Origin: Micromonospora acroterricola
Lineage (GTDB): Bacteria > Actinomycetota > Actinomycetes > Mycobacteriales > Micromonosporaceae
Direction of reading: 5' to 3'
Length of the DNA: 48,485 nt
Assembly: GCF_003172955.1 (NCBI RefSeq)
Contig: NZ_QGKR01000350.1
Location: forward strand, 1 to 48,485
Part shown: one piece after another, positions 33,167-43,116 of the stretch
Numbering within the stretch: the first letter of the stretch is position 1
Layout: every line of letters starts with the position of its first letter
Notes under the pieces: model-generated
Told to the model about the DNA's origin: nothing
Databases searched by the model: none
Seen by the model: only the letters and a program-made list of their open reading frames with translations
Made by a program: the position numbers and the translations under genes

Positions 33167-34039
33167 ATGCGCGTTACCCCGGCCCCGCCGGCGGCACCCG
33201 ACGCCCACCCCACGCCCGCTGGCGACGACGAGGTGCCCCTCGATGCACTCGGCGACCTCTACCGCGACGGCATCACGGCCTGCCGGGGCGCCTTCGACCC
33301 GGCCTGGGTGGAGCAGGTCGGCGAGGATGTGAACGCCGCGTTCGAGGAGGCGCGCTCGCGCCCCGACGGCGCCGTCGGTCGCGGCCCCCAGCGGTGGTAC
33401 GTGGAGATCCACCCGGAGCAGTTGCGCGGCTTCGCCGACCTCGTCACGCATCCCTGGGTGGTGTCGGTCTGCCGGGCGGTGCTCGGCCCGGAGTACGAGA
33501 TCGTCGAGCTGGGCTTCGACATCCCCTTCCCGGGCGCGGCGATGCAGCCGTGGCACCGGGACTTTCCGATGCCGGAGGAGACCCGGCGGCAACGGCGGCT
33601 CACCTCGCTGGCGTTCAACCTGACCACGGTGGACACGGTGGAGGAGATGGGGCCGTTCGAGATCGCCCCGGGCACGCAGTGGGACGACGGCGCCGACTTC
33701 GACCACGGGATGTTCCCGCCCCGGGAGCGCTACCCCCGCTACCAGCAGCGGGCGGTGCGCAAGTACCCGCAGCGCGGCGACATCTCCGCCCGCTCCGCGC
33801 TGACCATCCACCGCGGCACCCCGAACGTCTCCCGGTCGGCCCGCCCGGTGCTGGTGCTCGGCGTCGACGCGCCCGGCGCCGGTAACGCCGCCCACCACGA
33901 CATGGCCGTCACCCGGGGCTACTGGGAGCGCCTGCCCGCGTCCGTCCAGGCACACCTGCCCTGCCCCGTCGTCGACCGGCTGGAGCCCATCCGGCAGAAG
34001 CACACCATCGAGGGTCTGGTGATGGGCGCCGCCGAGTAA
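33167..34039 (+). CDS. Phytanoyl-CoA dioxygenase (PhyH)-family enzyme
   Basis: Protein of 290 residues with the double-stranded beta-helix of Fe(II)/2-oxoglutarate oxygenases. The metal triad is His130 and Asp132 in PWHRDFPMP and His215 in TIHRGTPNVS, followed by the 2-oxoglutarate-binding Arg in SARPVLVLG. The substrate entry stretch (LGFDIPFPGAAMQPW) is family-like. It is cytoplasmic. GAGGAGG upstream confirms the ATG. A CRP-type site and a LacI-type palindrome in the promoter suggest control by carbon source. The substrate is unknown; it stands alone, with no biosynthetic cluster around it. A terminator hairpin follows. Confidence 0.87.
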   Translation: MRVTPAPPAAPDAHPTPAGDDEVPLDALGDLYRDGITACRGAFDPAWVEQVGEDVNAAFEEARSRPDGAVGRGPQRWYVEIHPEQLRGFADLVTHPWVVSVCRAVLGPEYEIVELGFDIPFPGAAMQPWHRDFPMPEETRRQRRLTSLAFNLTTVDTVEEMGPFEIAPGTQWDDGADFDHGMFPPRERYPRYQQRAVRKYPQRGDISARSALTIHRGTPNVSRSARPVLVLGVDAPGAGNAAHHDMAVTRGYWERLPASVQAHLPCPVVDRLEPIRQKHTIEGLVMGAAE

Positions 34040-34044
34040 CCGCC

Positions 34045-34065
34045 ACCCCGCCGGGCTGGCGGGGT
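34045..34065 (+). terminator. Terminator hairpin
   Basis: ACCCCGCC (34045-34052) pairs with GGCGGGGT (34058-34065) around a five-base loop, just after the PhyH-like stop. Confidence 0.65.
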
Positions 34066-34146
34066 CGGCCGCACCGCCGAGGCGCACACCATGATCGACC
34101 GCCTAGACTCGGCCCGGCTCGACCGACCGGCGGATGGATCAGGCAG

Positions 34147-35034
34147 ATGACGAGCACCGGCAGCGACGACGGCGGCTGGCTTCGGGCGATGCCGGCCGAC
34201 GGGGGACGCGACACGCTGCTCACCCGTGCCGGCCACCGGGTGTACGCGGCGCGCCGGCTCAGCGAGCTCGTCCAGGGGCGTCCGCCGGGTGTCACCGGCA
34301 GCCAGTGGAGTTCCGCCAGCCGCGCCGGGTTCGACTTCGTGGTCTGCGCCGCCGACACCGGTCGCCCGATCGTCGCCGTGGAGATCGGCCCGGTCGCGCC
34401 CGCCGGCTCGGCGGAGCAGCGCGCCGAGCGGCTCAAGGACGCGGTGAGCGGGGCGGTCGGACTGCCCGTGCTGCGGATCGGGTCGCCGACGCTCCGAGCG
34501 GCGGAGCACGGCCGACGCCTGGTGGAGTACGTGATCGACGCGCGCGACTTCGCCGCGGGCGGCGCCGGGGTGACCGGTGCCGGGGACGAGCCGGCGCAGG
34601 TGGGCTTCCGGGACATCCTCGGCCGGCTGCCGGACGGCCGCACGGGACCGGTCAACGACCTCGGCGCGCTGACCCGCGCGGCCGCGGTCGAGGCGTACGT
34701 GGCCGGGCGGCTGGCCGACCCGATCGTGCGGGGACTGCACGTGCGCTGGGCGGACGGCCCGGCGCAGGGATGGAGTTGGGTGCAGGTGCGCCCCGACGCG
34801 TGCCTGGTCGAGCGGGTCTCGGTGACGGAGCACCGCTTCTCCTGCGGCATCGACGCGGCGCGGCTGGCCGAGGATCTCGCGACCGTCGCGGTCGGGGAGC
34901 GGCTGCGCGCGACCGAACCCGGTGACCCGGACCTGTTGGCGCGCGCGACGCTCACCGCGGAGATCGCCGCGCTGAGCCGGCGCCGGAACGAGTTGGTGGG
35001 CGGTTTCGCCTTCGACCACCTCTGCGTCGACTGA
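34147..35034 (+). CDS. DUF2726-like protein of unknown function
   Basis: Protein of 295 residues. The N-terminal domain (about 20-135) reads LLTRAGHRVYAARRLSELV and SRAGFDFVVCAADTGRPIVAVEIGPVAPAGSAEQRAERLKDAVSGAVGLPVLRIGSPTL. This D-F-V-V then A-V-E-I pattern followed by a mobile charged segment matches the restriction-nuclease-like DUF2726 group, with Asp and Glu in the places of catalytic acids, though the expected Lys is not obvious. The C-terminal half (about 165-295) has no recognisable motif. A -10-like TAGACT lies at 34105-34110. There is no methylase or partner next to it, so a nuclease role is uncertain. Confidence 0.55.
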   Translation: MTSTGSDDGGWLRAMPADGGRDTLLTRAGHRVYAARRLSELVQGRPPGVTGSQWSSASRAGFDFVVCAADTGRPIVAVEIGPVAPAGSAEQRAERLKDAVSGAVGLPVLRIGSPTLRAAEHGRRLVEYVIDARDFAAGGAGVTGAGDEPAQVGFRDILGRLPDGRTGPVNDLGALTRAAAVEAYVAGRLADPIVRGLHVRWADGPAQGWSWVQVRPDACLVERVSVTEHRFSCGIDAARLAEDLATVAVGERLRATEPGDPDLLARATLTAEIAALSRRRNELVGGFAFDHLCVD

Positions 35035-35326
35035 TCCGTCACCCGCTGCATCCAGCCGGCCGTCCCGACGCGGCTCGCGTCAGATTCCGGCAGTTTCCTG
35101 TGCGCCGGTTGAACCTTCCCGCTCGCCGTCCCGTACTCCTGCGCGAATGAAGAGGATCTCCCCATCCGCGTCGACGGGACGCGGGAGACGGTGCGGAAAG
35201 GGCATCGTCGGCCATCGACACGTTACCGGGTAGGTCACGGTGGTCGCCGCCGTGGCGTGCCATCTCACATCCGTCGGTCCGCCGAGGGCAGGAATCCACT
35301 ACCGGATCGAGAAGGAGAGCAATTCG
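35035..35326. other. Intergenic region, 292 bp
   Basis: No convincing gene is seen. Short open frames run through it but have no ribosome site or family signature. It probably holds the promoter of the secreted repeat protein, which has a good GAAGGAGAG ribosome site at 35310-35318. Confidence 0.4.
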
Positions 35327-36646
35327 ATGCGCAGGTCCACTCGGGCGCGCCGGTCACCCGGCAACGCGCGGAGCAAGCGTCTGCTGGCCGTTGTCGGCAC
35401 GCTCGTGGTCTTCGGCGGAGTAGTCGCCGTGACCCAGATTTCGTCGGCCCAGGACCGGCGGCCGAACAATCCCCGGCCGGCTTCTGGACAGTGCGTGCAG
35501 CCGAGCCCGGGCGCGACCGCGCCGAATGGTGGCGGCTCGACCACCCGGACCTGGCAGAACGGTCGCTGGGTGCGCAACCACTGGGGTGACGGGCAGCAGT
35601 CGGTCCCCGAGTGCGAGGACGGCAAGGACGGCACCGTCGGCAGCGGTTCGGCCATCGCCTGCCCGGACGTGACGGCCAAGCTCCCACAGGTGCCGGACCG
35701 GGCCCGCGCCGAGGTGGACCGCAACCTCGCCCAGTTGCAGACCCAGATCGCGGAGGCCGACCGCCGGCTGGCCGCCGAGGGCGACAAGGGTGATGCCTTC
35801 ATCCGCAGCTCGATCCTCCAGCCGCTGGCCGCCAAGCGGCGCGCGGTGCTGGACCGGATCACGACCGCCATCGACCGGGCCGGGCCGCGCCCGCAGGGTC
35901 TGGCGCAGCTCGCCGAGTGCCAGGTGCAGCCCACCGGCGGCACCGGTGGGAACACCGGTGGCGGCAACACGGGCGGCGGCAACACGGGCGGTGGCAACAC
36001 GGGCGGCGGCAACACCGGTGGCGGCAACACCGGCGGTGGGAACACCGGCGGCGGCAACACCGGCGGCGGCAACACCGGCGGCGGCACCGCTCCCGGTGCC
36101 GGGCTCGGCGTGCTCGCCAACGACTGCGACGAGAGCCAGCTCCAGCCGCACGACGGTTTCCAGAACGGCAACCGCTGCGTGAGCACCGAGTTCGGTGAGG
36201 TCGGCGCCGCCGCCAACAACCCGTCGCTGCTGATCACCCAGTTCCCCGACCAGGTCGGCCGCAACCAGGCCTTCACCCTGCGGGTCAGCACCCGCAACCT
36301 GATCCGGGACCGGTTCCTGGCGGCCGGCCAGGGCGGGTACTACGTGGAGAGCTCGCTGCTCAACGAGCAGGGACTGGTTCGCGGGCACTTCCACACCGCG
36401 TGCCGGATGCTGGACAGCCTGACCACCCCGCCGGAGCCGCAGGAGGTGCCCGCGTTCTTCGTCGCGACCGAGGACGGGCGCGGGAGCGCGCAGCCGGACG
36501 AGGTGACCATCCAGATCCCGGGCCTGCCGGAGTCGGGTACCGCGCAGTGTGCGGTCTGGGCGGGTGACGGCTCGCACCGCCTGCCGATGATGGAACGGGC
36601 CAACCAGACCCCGGCGTTCGACGCGGTGCGTATCGAGGTCAACTGA
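35327..36646 (+). CDS. Secreted protein with NTGGG repeat linker
   Basis: Protein of 439 residues. A signal peptide (basic start, LLAVVGTLVVFGGVVAVTQISSAQ) leads to a Trp/Asn-rich segment, then an Ala-rich helical region (about 115-200: AEVDRNLAQLQTQIAEADRRLAAEG). A nine-copy NTGGG linker follows (about 209-253). The C-terminal domain (about 265-439) has a conserved-looking core VSTRNLIRDRFLAAGQGGYYVESSLLNEQGLVRGHFHTACRML and ends GSHRLPMMERANQTPAFDAVRIEV. I recall similar C-terminal domains in secreted actinobacterial proteins without known function. The ATG at 35327 has GGAG nearby upstream. It is probably cell-wall associated. Confidence 0.65.
   Translation: MRRSTRARRSPGNARSKRLLAVVGTLVVFGGVVAVTQISSAQDRRPNNPRPASGQCVQPSPGATAPNGGGSTTRTWQNGRWVRNHWGDGQQSVPECEDGKDGTVGSGSAIACPDVTAKLPQVPDRARAEVDRNLAQLQTQIAEADRRLAAEGDKGDAFIRSSILQPLAAKRRAVLDRITTAIDRAGPRPQGLAQLAECQVQPTGGTGGNTGGGNTGGGNTGGGNTGGGNTGGGNTGGGNTGGGNTGGGNTGGGTAPGAGLGVLANDCDESQLQPHDGFQNGNRCVSTEFGEVGAAANNPSLLITQFPDQVGRNQAFTLRVSTRNLIRDRFLAAGQGGYYVESSLLNEQGLVRGHFHTACRMLDSLTTPPEPQEVPAFFVATEDGRGSAQPDEVTIQIPGLPESGTAQCAVWAGDGSHRLPMMERANQTPAFDAVRIEVN
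35951..36085 (+). repeat. Nine tandem 15 bp repeats coding NTGGG
   Basis: Nine units of the form AAC-ACN-GGN-GGN-GGN occupy 135 bp in frame. Copies differ mostly at third codon positions, in two blocks (units 2-4 use ACG, the others ACC), which suggests duplication of short blocks. Copy number is likely to vary between strains. Confidence 0.9.
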
Positions 36647-36667
36647 GTCGGAGCAGGCCGAGTCAAC

Positions 36668-36710
36668 GGCGGCCGGTCACCGGGGCGGACAGCCCGGGTG
36701 ACCGGCCGCC
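36668..36710 (+). terminator. Terminator hairpin after secreted protein gene
   Basis: A perfect 14 bp arm pair (36668-36681 with 36697-36710) with inner GC pairing lies 22 bp beyond the stop of the secreted repeat protein. Confidence 0.75.
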
Positions 36711-36804
36711 GCCGTCGGTACGCCCGCCACGCCACCGGGGGCGACCGACGCGAGCAAGCACCCGGGAATGGGCCTTCGGCCCGAAAGACCGCCGGAAAGA
36801 ATCC

Positions 36805-36838
36805 GACGGGGTCGCGCCGTTTCCGGCGAGACCCCGTC
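36805..36838 (-). terminator. Terminator hairpin after lsr2
   Basis: GACGGGGTC (36805-36813) pairs with GACCCCGTC (36830-36838), and CGCCG/CGGCG pair inside around TTTC. It lies directly downstream of lsr2 on the minus strand. Confidence 0.75.
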
Positions 36839-36852
36839 TGCGCGTCGGTCGG

Positions 36853-37200
36853 TCAGCGGTTCTTGTACGCCTCGACGACCTCGACCGGGATCCGGCCCCG
36901 CTCGGAAATCTTGTAGCCGTTCTTGACGGCCCATTCCCGGATGGCCCGGTTCTGCTCCCGGTCCATTCCGGCGCCGCTCGGTCGCCCCGGCCGCCGGACT
37001 GTCCGCGTGTTCTCCGCCGGGCCCCGCCCGATGCGCCGACCCGCATTGATGTACGGATCCAACGCCTTGCGCAGGACGCCCGCATTCTCGTCCGAGACAT
37101 CGATCGTGTAGGCCACGCCGTCAAGACTGAACTCGACGGTCCGGTCGGCCTTCCCACCGTCGAGGTCGTCGGTCAGCACCGTGATTACTTTTCTCGCCAT
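36853..37200 (-). CDS. lsr2: Lsr2 nucleoid-associated protein
   Basis: Protein of 115 residues with the full Lsr2 layout. The N-terminal dimerisation domain starts [16 protein letters not shown] and includes [32 protein letters not shown] basic linker ([10 protein letters not shown]) leads to the C-terminal DNA-binding domain [29 protein letters not shown], with the AT-hook-like RGR at residues 101-103. Lsr2 silences AT-rich, horizontally acquired DNA in actinobacteria (established). AGGGAG before the ATG supports the start. Ends in its own hairpin terminator. Paralogues are common, so this need not be the main copy. Confidence 0.96.
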   Translation of the reverse strand: MARKVITVLTDDLDGGKADRTVEFSLDGVAYTIDVSDENAGVLRKALDPYINAGRRIGRGPAENTRTVRRPGRPSGAGMDREQNRAIREWAVKNGYKISERGRIPVEVVEAYKNR

Positions 37201-37358
37201 TGCCGATTACTCCCTGTGTGTGGCGGGATGTGTCCAAAGTCTGACCCACCAGCCGGGGAAACCGCAACAATATGCGTCCCATTCATTTCGGCGCGTCGCG
37301 ATTCCGCCGCCGAGGTAAACCGGGAACGGCCGCCGAATCAGCGAGATGGCGCCCGGCC

Positions 37359-38000
37359 TCATTCGCCGAGCAGGCCGGCGTGTCCCGCGACGGCGGCGGC
37401 CTCGGCCCGGTTGGACACCCGCAGCTTGCGCAGCAGTGCGGCGGTCATCCGTTTCACCGTCCGCTCCGACACGTGCAGTTCCTCGGCGATGTCGACGGTG
37501 TTGCGGCCGGCGGCGATCGCCCGCAGGAGTCGGCGTTCCTCCCCGTCCAGGTCGACCGGGGCAGCGCGTGAGGGCCGCAGCATGGCGCGCAGCAGCTCCG
37601 CCGGCAGCACGGCCCAGCCGTCGAGGATGGCCAGCAGCGGGGGCAGCAGTTCCTCCGGTTCGCTGGTCTTCGGCAGGTACCCCTCGGCGCCCGCCCGCAG
37701 TGCCTCCAGCGCGGGTTCCGGATCAGCCGAACCGGACATCGCGACCACCCGTACCCGTGGGGTGGTCCGTCGGATCGCGGCGACCGCGCGGATTCCGCCC
37801 GGTGGCGGCATGTGCAGGTCGACCAGCGCCAGATCGGGGTGGCAGCGGCTGATCAGGCCGGCCGCGGAGGCGGCGTCGCCGGTCGAGCCGACCACCTCGG
37901 CGCGGCCCTTGGTGGTCACCGGAAGCAACAACTCGAGGCCGCGGACGAAGAGAGGGTGATCGTCCACGACCGCGAGCCTGATGGTTGGGGCGTCCGGCAT
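37359..38000 (-). CDS. NarL/LuxR-type response regulator
   Basis: Protein of 213 residues. The receiver (IRLAVVDDHPLFVRGLELLL) has phosphoacceptor Asp61 in LALVDLHMPPPGG and the Lys of GAEGYLPKTSEPEE. The C-terminal helix-turn-helix reads DGEERRLLRAIAAGRNTVDIAEELHVSERTVKRMTAALLRKLRVSNRAEAAAVA. The ATG at 38000 is used; an in-frame extension upstream overlaps the divergent kinase gene. The gap to that kinase is 65 bp. It is most likely the partner of the kinase, despite the divergent arrangement and the different kinase class. Confidence 0.9.
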   Translation of the reverse strand: MPDAPTIRLAVVDDHPLFVRGLELLLPVTTKGRAEVVGSTGDAASAAGLISRCHPDLALVDLHMPPPGGIRAVAAIRRTTPRVRVVAMSGSADPEPALEALRAGAEGYLPKTSEPEELLPPLLAILDGWAVLPAELLRAMLRPSRAAPVDLDGEERRLLRAIAAGRNTVDIAEELHVSERTVKRMTAALLRKLRVSNRAEAAAVAGHAGLLGE

Positions 38001-38065
38001 GTCTGCGCCGTTCCCCAGCGGGTACCGATCATGCGGGTACGCACCGAACGAGGGGAGTCGGTTGG

Positions 38066-38797
38066 ATGCGCGCACGGCACGGTTTGCAGGGCATGCTGCG
38101 AGGATTGCGCCGGACCGAGCCCGAACTGGTCGGCCAGTCACCCCCGGAGGCCGACCCGGAGCTCCTGCTGCGCGTGCTGTGCCACGAGTTCCGTACCCCG
38201 GTCAGCACCCTGACGTCGTTGACCCGGGCGCTCGCCGACGAGCGCCGGGAGCTGACCGGCGCCGACCGGCGGGCGATCACCGAGCTGGCCCGCGACCAGG
38301 CCGTCCACCTGCAGGGCCTGCTGCGCGAGGCGACCGCCGGCACGGGCGCGCTGGCGTTGGCCGCCCGGCCGGAGCCGTTCGTACCGCTGGCCGGGATCCT
38401 GCGGGAGGCCGCCGCCCTGGTGCCGGCGCGGCGGCGCCGGGCCCGAGCCACCCGGGTGGCCGCCGCCTGCCCGGTGCCGTCCGGACGGACCCGGCAGGTG
38501 CTGGTGAACCTGGTGGAGAACGCGCTGCGGCACGGGCCGGCGGAGGGGCAGGTCGGACTCCACGCCGCGCTGGGCCGCCGCGGCCTGAGCATCCTGGTCA
38601 CCGACGAGGGGCGGGTCGACGACGCGTTGCTGTCGGCGGTGCGCCGCCCGGCCCCCGCCGAGGGCATGTCCGGGCTCGGGTTGTGGATCGTGCGTCAGCT
38701 CGTGGCGGCGGACGGTGGGGTGCTACGGGTGCACCGGCTGCGACCGCGGGGTGTGGCGTTGGAGGTGCTGCTGCCCGGGGCGTGCACGGTGCCGTGA
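38066..38797 (+). CDS. Soluble HisKA-type histidine kinase
   Basis: Protein of 243 residues with no membrane or sensor domain. The H box is LLLRVLCHEFRTPVSTLTSLTRAL with His40, followed by an ATPase domain with N box VLVNLVENALRHG, a degenerate G1 (VTDEGRVDD in place of D-x-G-x-G) and G2 GMSGLGLWIVRQL. GGGGAG eight bases before the ATG at 38066 supports the start. The HEFRTP type normally pairs with OmpR-class regulators, whereas the divergent neighbour is NarL-class. It may be triggered by another protein. A possible hairpin follows the stop. Confidence 0.85.
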   Translation: MRARHGLQGMLRGLRRTEPELVGQSPPEADPELLLRVLCHEFRTPVSTLTSLTRALADERRELTGADRRAITELARDQAVHLQGLLREATAGTGALALAARPEPFVPLAGILREAAALVPARRRRARATRVAAACPVPSGRTRQVLVNLVENALRHGPAEGQVGLHAALGRRGLSILVTDEGRVDDALLSAVRRPAPAEGMSGLGLWIVRQLVAADGGVLRVHRLRPRGVALEVLLPGACTVP

Positions 38798-38831
38798 CCC
38801 GGACGGGACGCGGGTTGGCCCGCTCGGGTCA
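38795..38831 (+). terminator. Possible terminator hairpin
   Basis: TGACCCG (38795-38801) pairs with CGGGTCA (38825-38831), and GCGGG/CCCGC pair inside. It overlaps the kinase stop codon. Confidence 0.4.
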
Positions 38832-38881
38832 GTCACTCGGGAACCCTCCTCGCCACGAGCCATCCACACCGAGGAGGACCG

Positions 38882-39751
38882 ATGTTCAGCCACATCAAGG
38901 ACCTGCAGTTCGAGGCCAAACCGGACGGCCCGGACGCCGCGTTCGCCAACCGGCTGCAGGAGATCCTGGGCGGCAAGTGGGGCGAGATGACCGTCGCGAA
39001 CCAGTACCTCTACCAGGGCTGGAACTGCCGGCTGCCCGGTAAGTACAAGGACCTGCTGCTCGACGTCGGCACCGAGGAGATGGGCCACGTCGAGATGATC
39101 GCGACCATGATCACCCGGCTGTTGGAGAACGCGCCGCTGGCGCTGTCGGAGGCCGCCGGGGACAACCCGATGGTGGGCGCGATCTACAGCGGGTCCAACC
39201 CGGCGCACTTCATCCACGGCGGTGGCGGGGCCCTGCCCACCGACTCCAACGGCGTGCCGTGGAACGGCGCGTACGTCACGGCCAGCGGCAACCTGATGGC
39301 TGACTTCCAGCTCAACGTCACCGCGGAGGCGCAGGGCCGGCTCCAGGTCTCCCGGCTGTTCAACATGACCGACGATCCGGGCGTCAAGCAGATGCTGCGC
39401 TTCCTGCTGGCCCGCGACACCATGCACCAGAACATGTGGATGGCGGCCATCGAGCAGCTCAAGGAGGACGGCCTGGAGGAGATGCCGGTGCCGGACGCCT
39501 TCCCGGATTCCAAGGAGTTCAACAAGGAGTTCAGCTACACCTACCTGGACTTCTCGCCGGGCCAGGACGCCGCGGAGGGCCGCTGGGCCTCCGGTCCGAC
39601 GCCGGACGGCAAGGGCGAGTTCCGCTACGACCACAGCCCTCGTGCCCACGCGCCGGAGCCGGTGCTGCCTCCGGGGGACCCGCGCCTCTACGGCACCAAC
39701 CCGGGCCTGGCCGGCGGAGTGGCCACCAAGGTCAAGAGCAAGATGACCTGA
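38882..39751 (+). CDS. Manganese catalase
   Basis: Protein of 289 residues. The dimanganese ligands fall at Glu35 (GEMTVANQYLYQ), Glu66 and His69 (GTEEMGHVEM), Glu149 (VTAEAQGR) and His182 (RDTMHQNMW), nearly the numbering of Lactobacillus plantarum manganese catalase. It disproportionates hydrogen peroxide without heme, in the cytoplasm. GAGGAGG before the ATG supports the start. A strong hairpin follows, then a small membrane protein gene. Its role fits the peroxide- and manganese-related genes elsewhere in the window. Confidence 0.95.
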   Translation: MFSHIKDLQFEAKPDGPDAAFANRLQEILGGKWGEMTVANQYLYQGWNCRLPGKYKDLLLDVGTEEMGHVEMIATMITRLLENAPLALSEAAGDNPMVGAIYSGSNPAHFIHGGGGALPTDSNGVPWNGAYVTASGNLMADFQLNVTAEAQGRLQVSRLFNMTDDPGVKQMLRFLLARDTMHQNMWMAAIEQLKEDGLEEMPVPDAFPDSKEFNKEFSYTYLDFSPGQDAAEGRWASGPTPDGKGEFRYDHSPRAHAPEPVLPPGDPRLYGTNPGLAGGVATKVKSKMT

Positions 39752-39759
39752 CGTCGCCG

Positions 39760-39793
39760 TGTCGGGTCGCCCCATTCCGGGGGCGGCCCGACA
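39760..39793 (+). terminator. Terminator hairpin after catalase
   Basis: A 14 bp stem with one G-U pair (39760-39773 with 39780-39793) and a six-base loop follows the catalase stop by nine bases. Confidence 0.7.
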
Positions 39794-39834
39794 GCGTCGC
39801 CTCGACCACCGTCTCCCACCCGAGGAGGAAGTCG

Positions 39835-40116
39835 ATGTCCGTCGTCGCGCCCGGCCGGCAGCACGGCCTGGTCCCGCTGCCCCGGACCCGGGTCAAGTTC
39901 CTGGTCTTCGCCGCGCTGACCGTGCTCGCGGCGGTCGCCGGAATGCCCGGTCGGATCGTGGTCGCCCTGGCCGCGATCAGCCTCGCCATCCCGCTCGCCG
40001 TAGCGGTGGCCGGTGGCCGCCGGCTGGCGCGGGACCTGCTGCTGCCGGTCCGCCGCCCGGAGCCCGCCAGTGGCGTGGGTCACAGGCCGGAACAAGGGGA
40101 ACGCTTTGTTACTTGA
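39835..40116 (+). CDS. Small membrane protein of unknown function
   Basis: Protein of 93 residues. Two membrane helices (VKFLVFAALTVLAAVAGM and IVVALAAISLAIPLAVAVAG) are separated by a short turn, with a basic, polar tail (RRLARDLLLPVRRPEPASG). GAGGAGG before the ATG at 39835 supports a real start. Its stop codon (39-bp before lon) lies within the HAIR box, so the lon operator overlaps its last codons. Function not recognised. Confidence 0.65.
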   Translation: MSVVAPGRQHGLVPLPRTRVKFLVFAALTVLAAVAGMPGRIVVALAAISLAIPLAVAVAGGRRLARDLLLPVRRPEPASGVGHRPEQGERFVT

Positions 40117-40132
40117 GTGAGACACGCTCAAG
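40112..40132 (+). promoter_or_regulatory. HAIR box (HspR operator) upstream of lon
   Basis: CTTGAGT-N7-GCTCAAG matches the HAIR consensus CTTGAGT-N7-ACTCAAG with one mismatch. HspR controls dnaK, clpB and lon in Streptomyces (established). It lies 22 bp before the lon start. Confidence 0.88.
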
Positions 40133-40154
40133 TCAACGCGATAGCAGGTGTTCG

Positions 40155-42485
<2,331 letters not shown>

Positions 42486-42499
42486 CGCTCCGACCACAG

Positions 42500-42531
42500 T
42501 GACCCCCGCCGTCTCCGGACGGCGGGGGTCA
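42500..42531 (+). terminator. Terminator hairpin after lon
   Basis: A perfect 14 bp stem (42500-42513 with 42518-42531) with a four-base loop lies 14 bp beyond the lon stop. Confidence 0.85.
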
Positions 42532-42618
42532 TTGATGTACGCGCATAGACGGCTACTGTCTCGCTCGACCCCTCGACCACCTCTCCGCCGCGAGGCGGTA
42601 CCCCCGGAGGAAACCCCC

Positions 42619-43023
42619 GTGAACGTGGTGCTCTGGATCATCCAGATCCTGCTCGCCGCCGTCTTCCTCGGCGCCGGCGCGGCCAAGCTGTCCCAGCCCA
42701 AGGAGAAGCTGCGCGACCGGATGGGCTGGGTCGACCCGGTCCCGCCGAGCCAGGTCAAGGCGCTGGGCGCCGTCGAGGTGCTGGCCGCCCTCGGGCTCGT
42801 GCTGCCCGCCCTCACCGGCGTCGCGACCGTGCTCACCCCGCTGGCCGCGCTCGGGCTGGTCATCGTCATGATCGGCGGCATCCTGGTGCACCTGCGCGAC
42901 ATGAAGAGGCAGGACACCGACGAGCGGCGCCGGACGGAGGTGCAGGGCGCCGTGACCTGCGTGGTGCTGCTCGTCCTCGCCGCCGTGGTGGCGTGGGGCC
43001 GCTTCGGCCCGTACTCCTTCTGA
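42619..43023 (+). CDS. DoxX-like membrane protein
   Basis: Protein of 134 residues with four membrane helices: VVLWIIQILLAAVFLGAGAAKL, VKALGAVEVLAALGLVLPAL, VLTPLAALGLVIVMIGGILVHL and VTCVVLLVLAAVVAWG. The opening helix with GAAKLSQPKEKL is typical of DoxX/DoxD proteins. These are associated with thiol and redox homeostasis in mycobacteria (family knowledge). The GTG at 42619 has GGAGG upstream. It converges on the RNA-helicase gene. Confidence 0.85.
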   Translation: MNVVLWIIQILLAAVFLGAGAAKLSQPKEKLRDRMGWVDPVPPSQVKALGAVEVLAALGLVLPALTGVATVLTPLAALGLVIVMIGGILVHLRDMKRQDTDERRRTEVQGAVTCVVLLVLAAVVAWGRFGPYSF

Positions 43024-43116
43024 TCCCGCACCGCCGGCCTGATCCCGCACCACCGGCGCGGCCCTCAGGTCAGTGACGAGCGCACCGCCGGCGGCCGTCG
43101 TACTCCGTTGGCGTGC

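Noticed and set aside
35917..36198. Repeats at 35951-36085 as a possible CRISPR array
   Set aside because: The 15-base units are contiguous, in frame, without spacers, and encode NTGGG.
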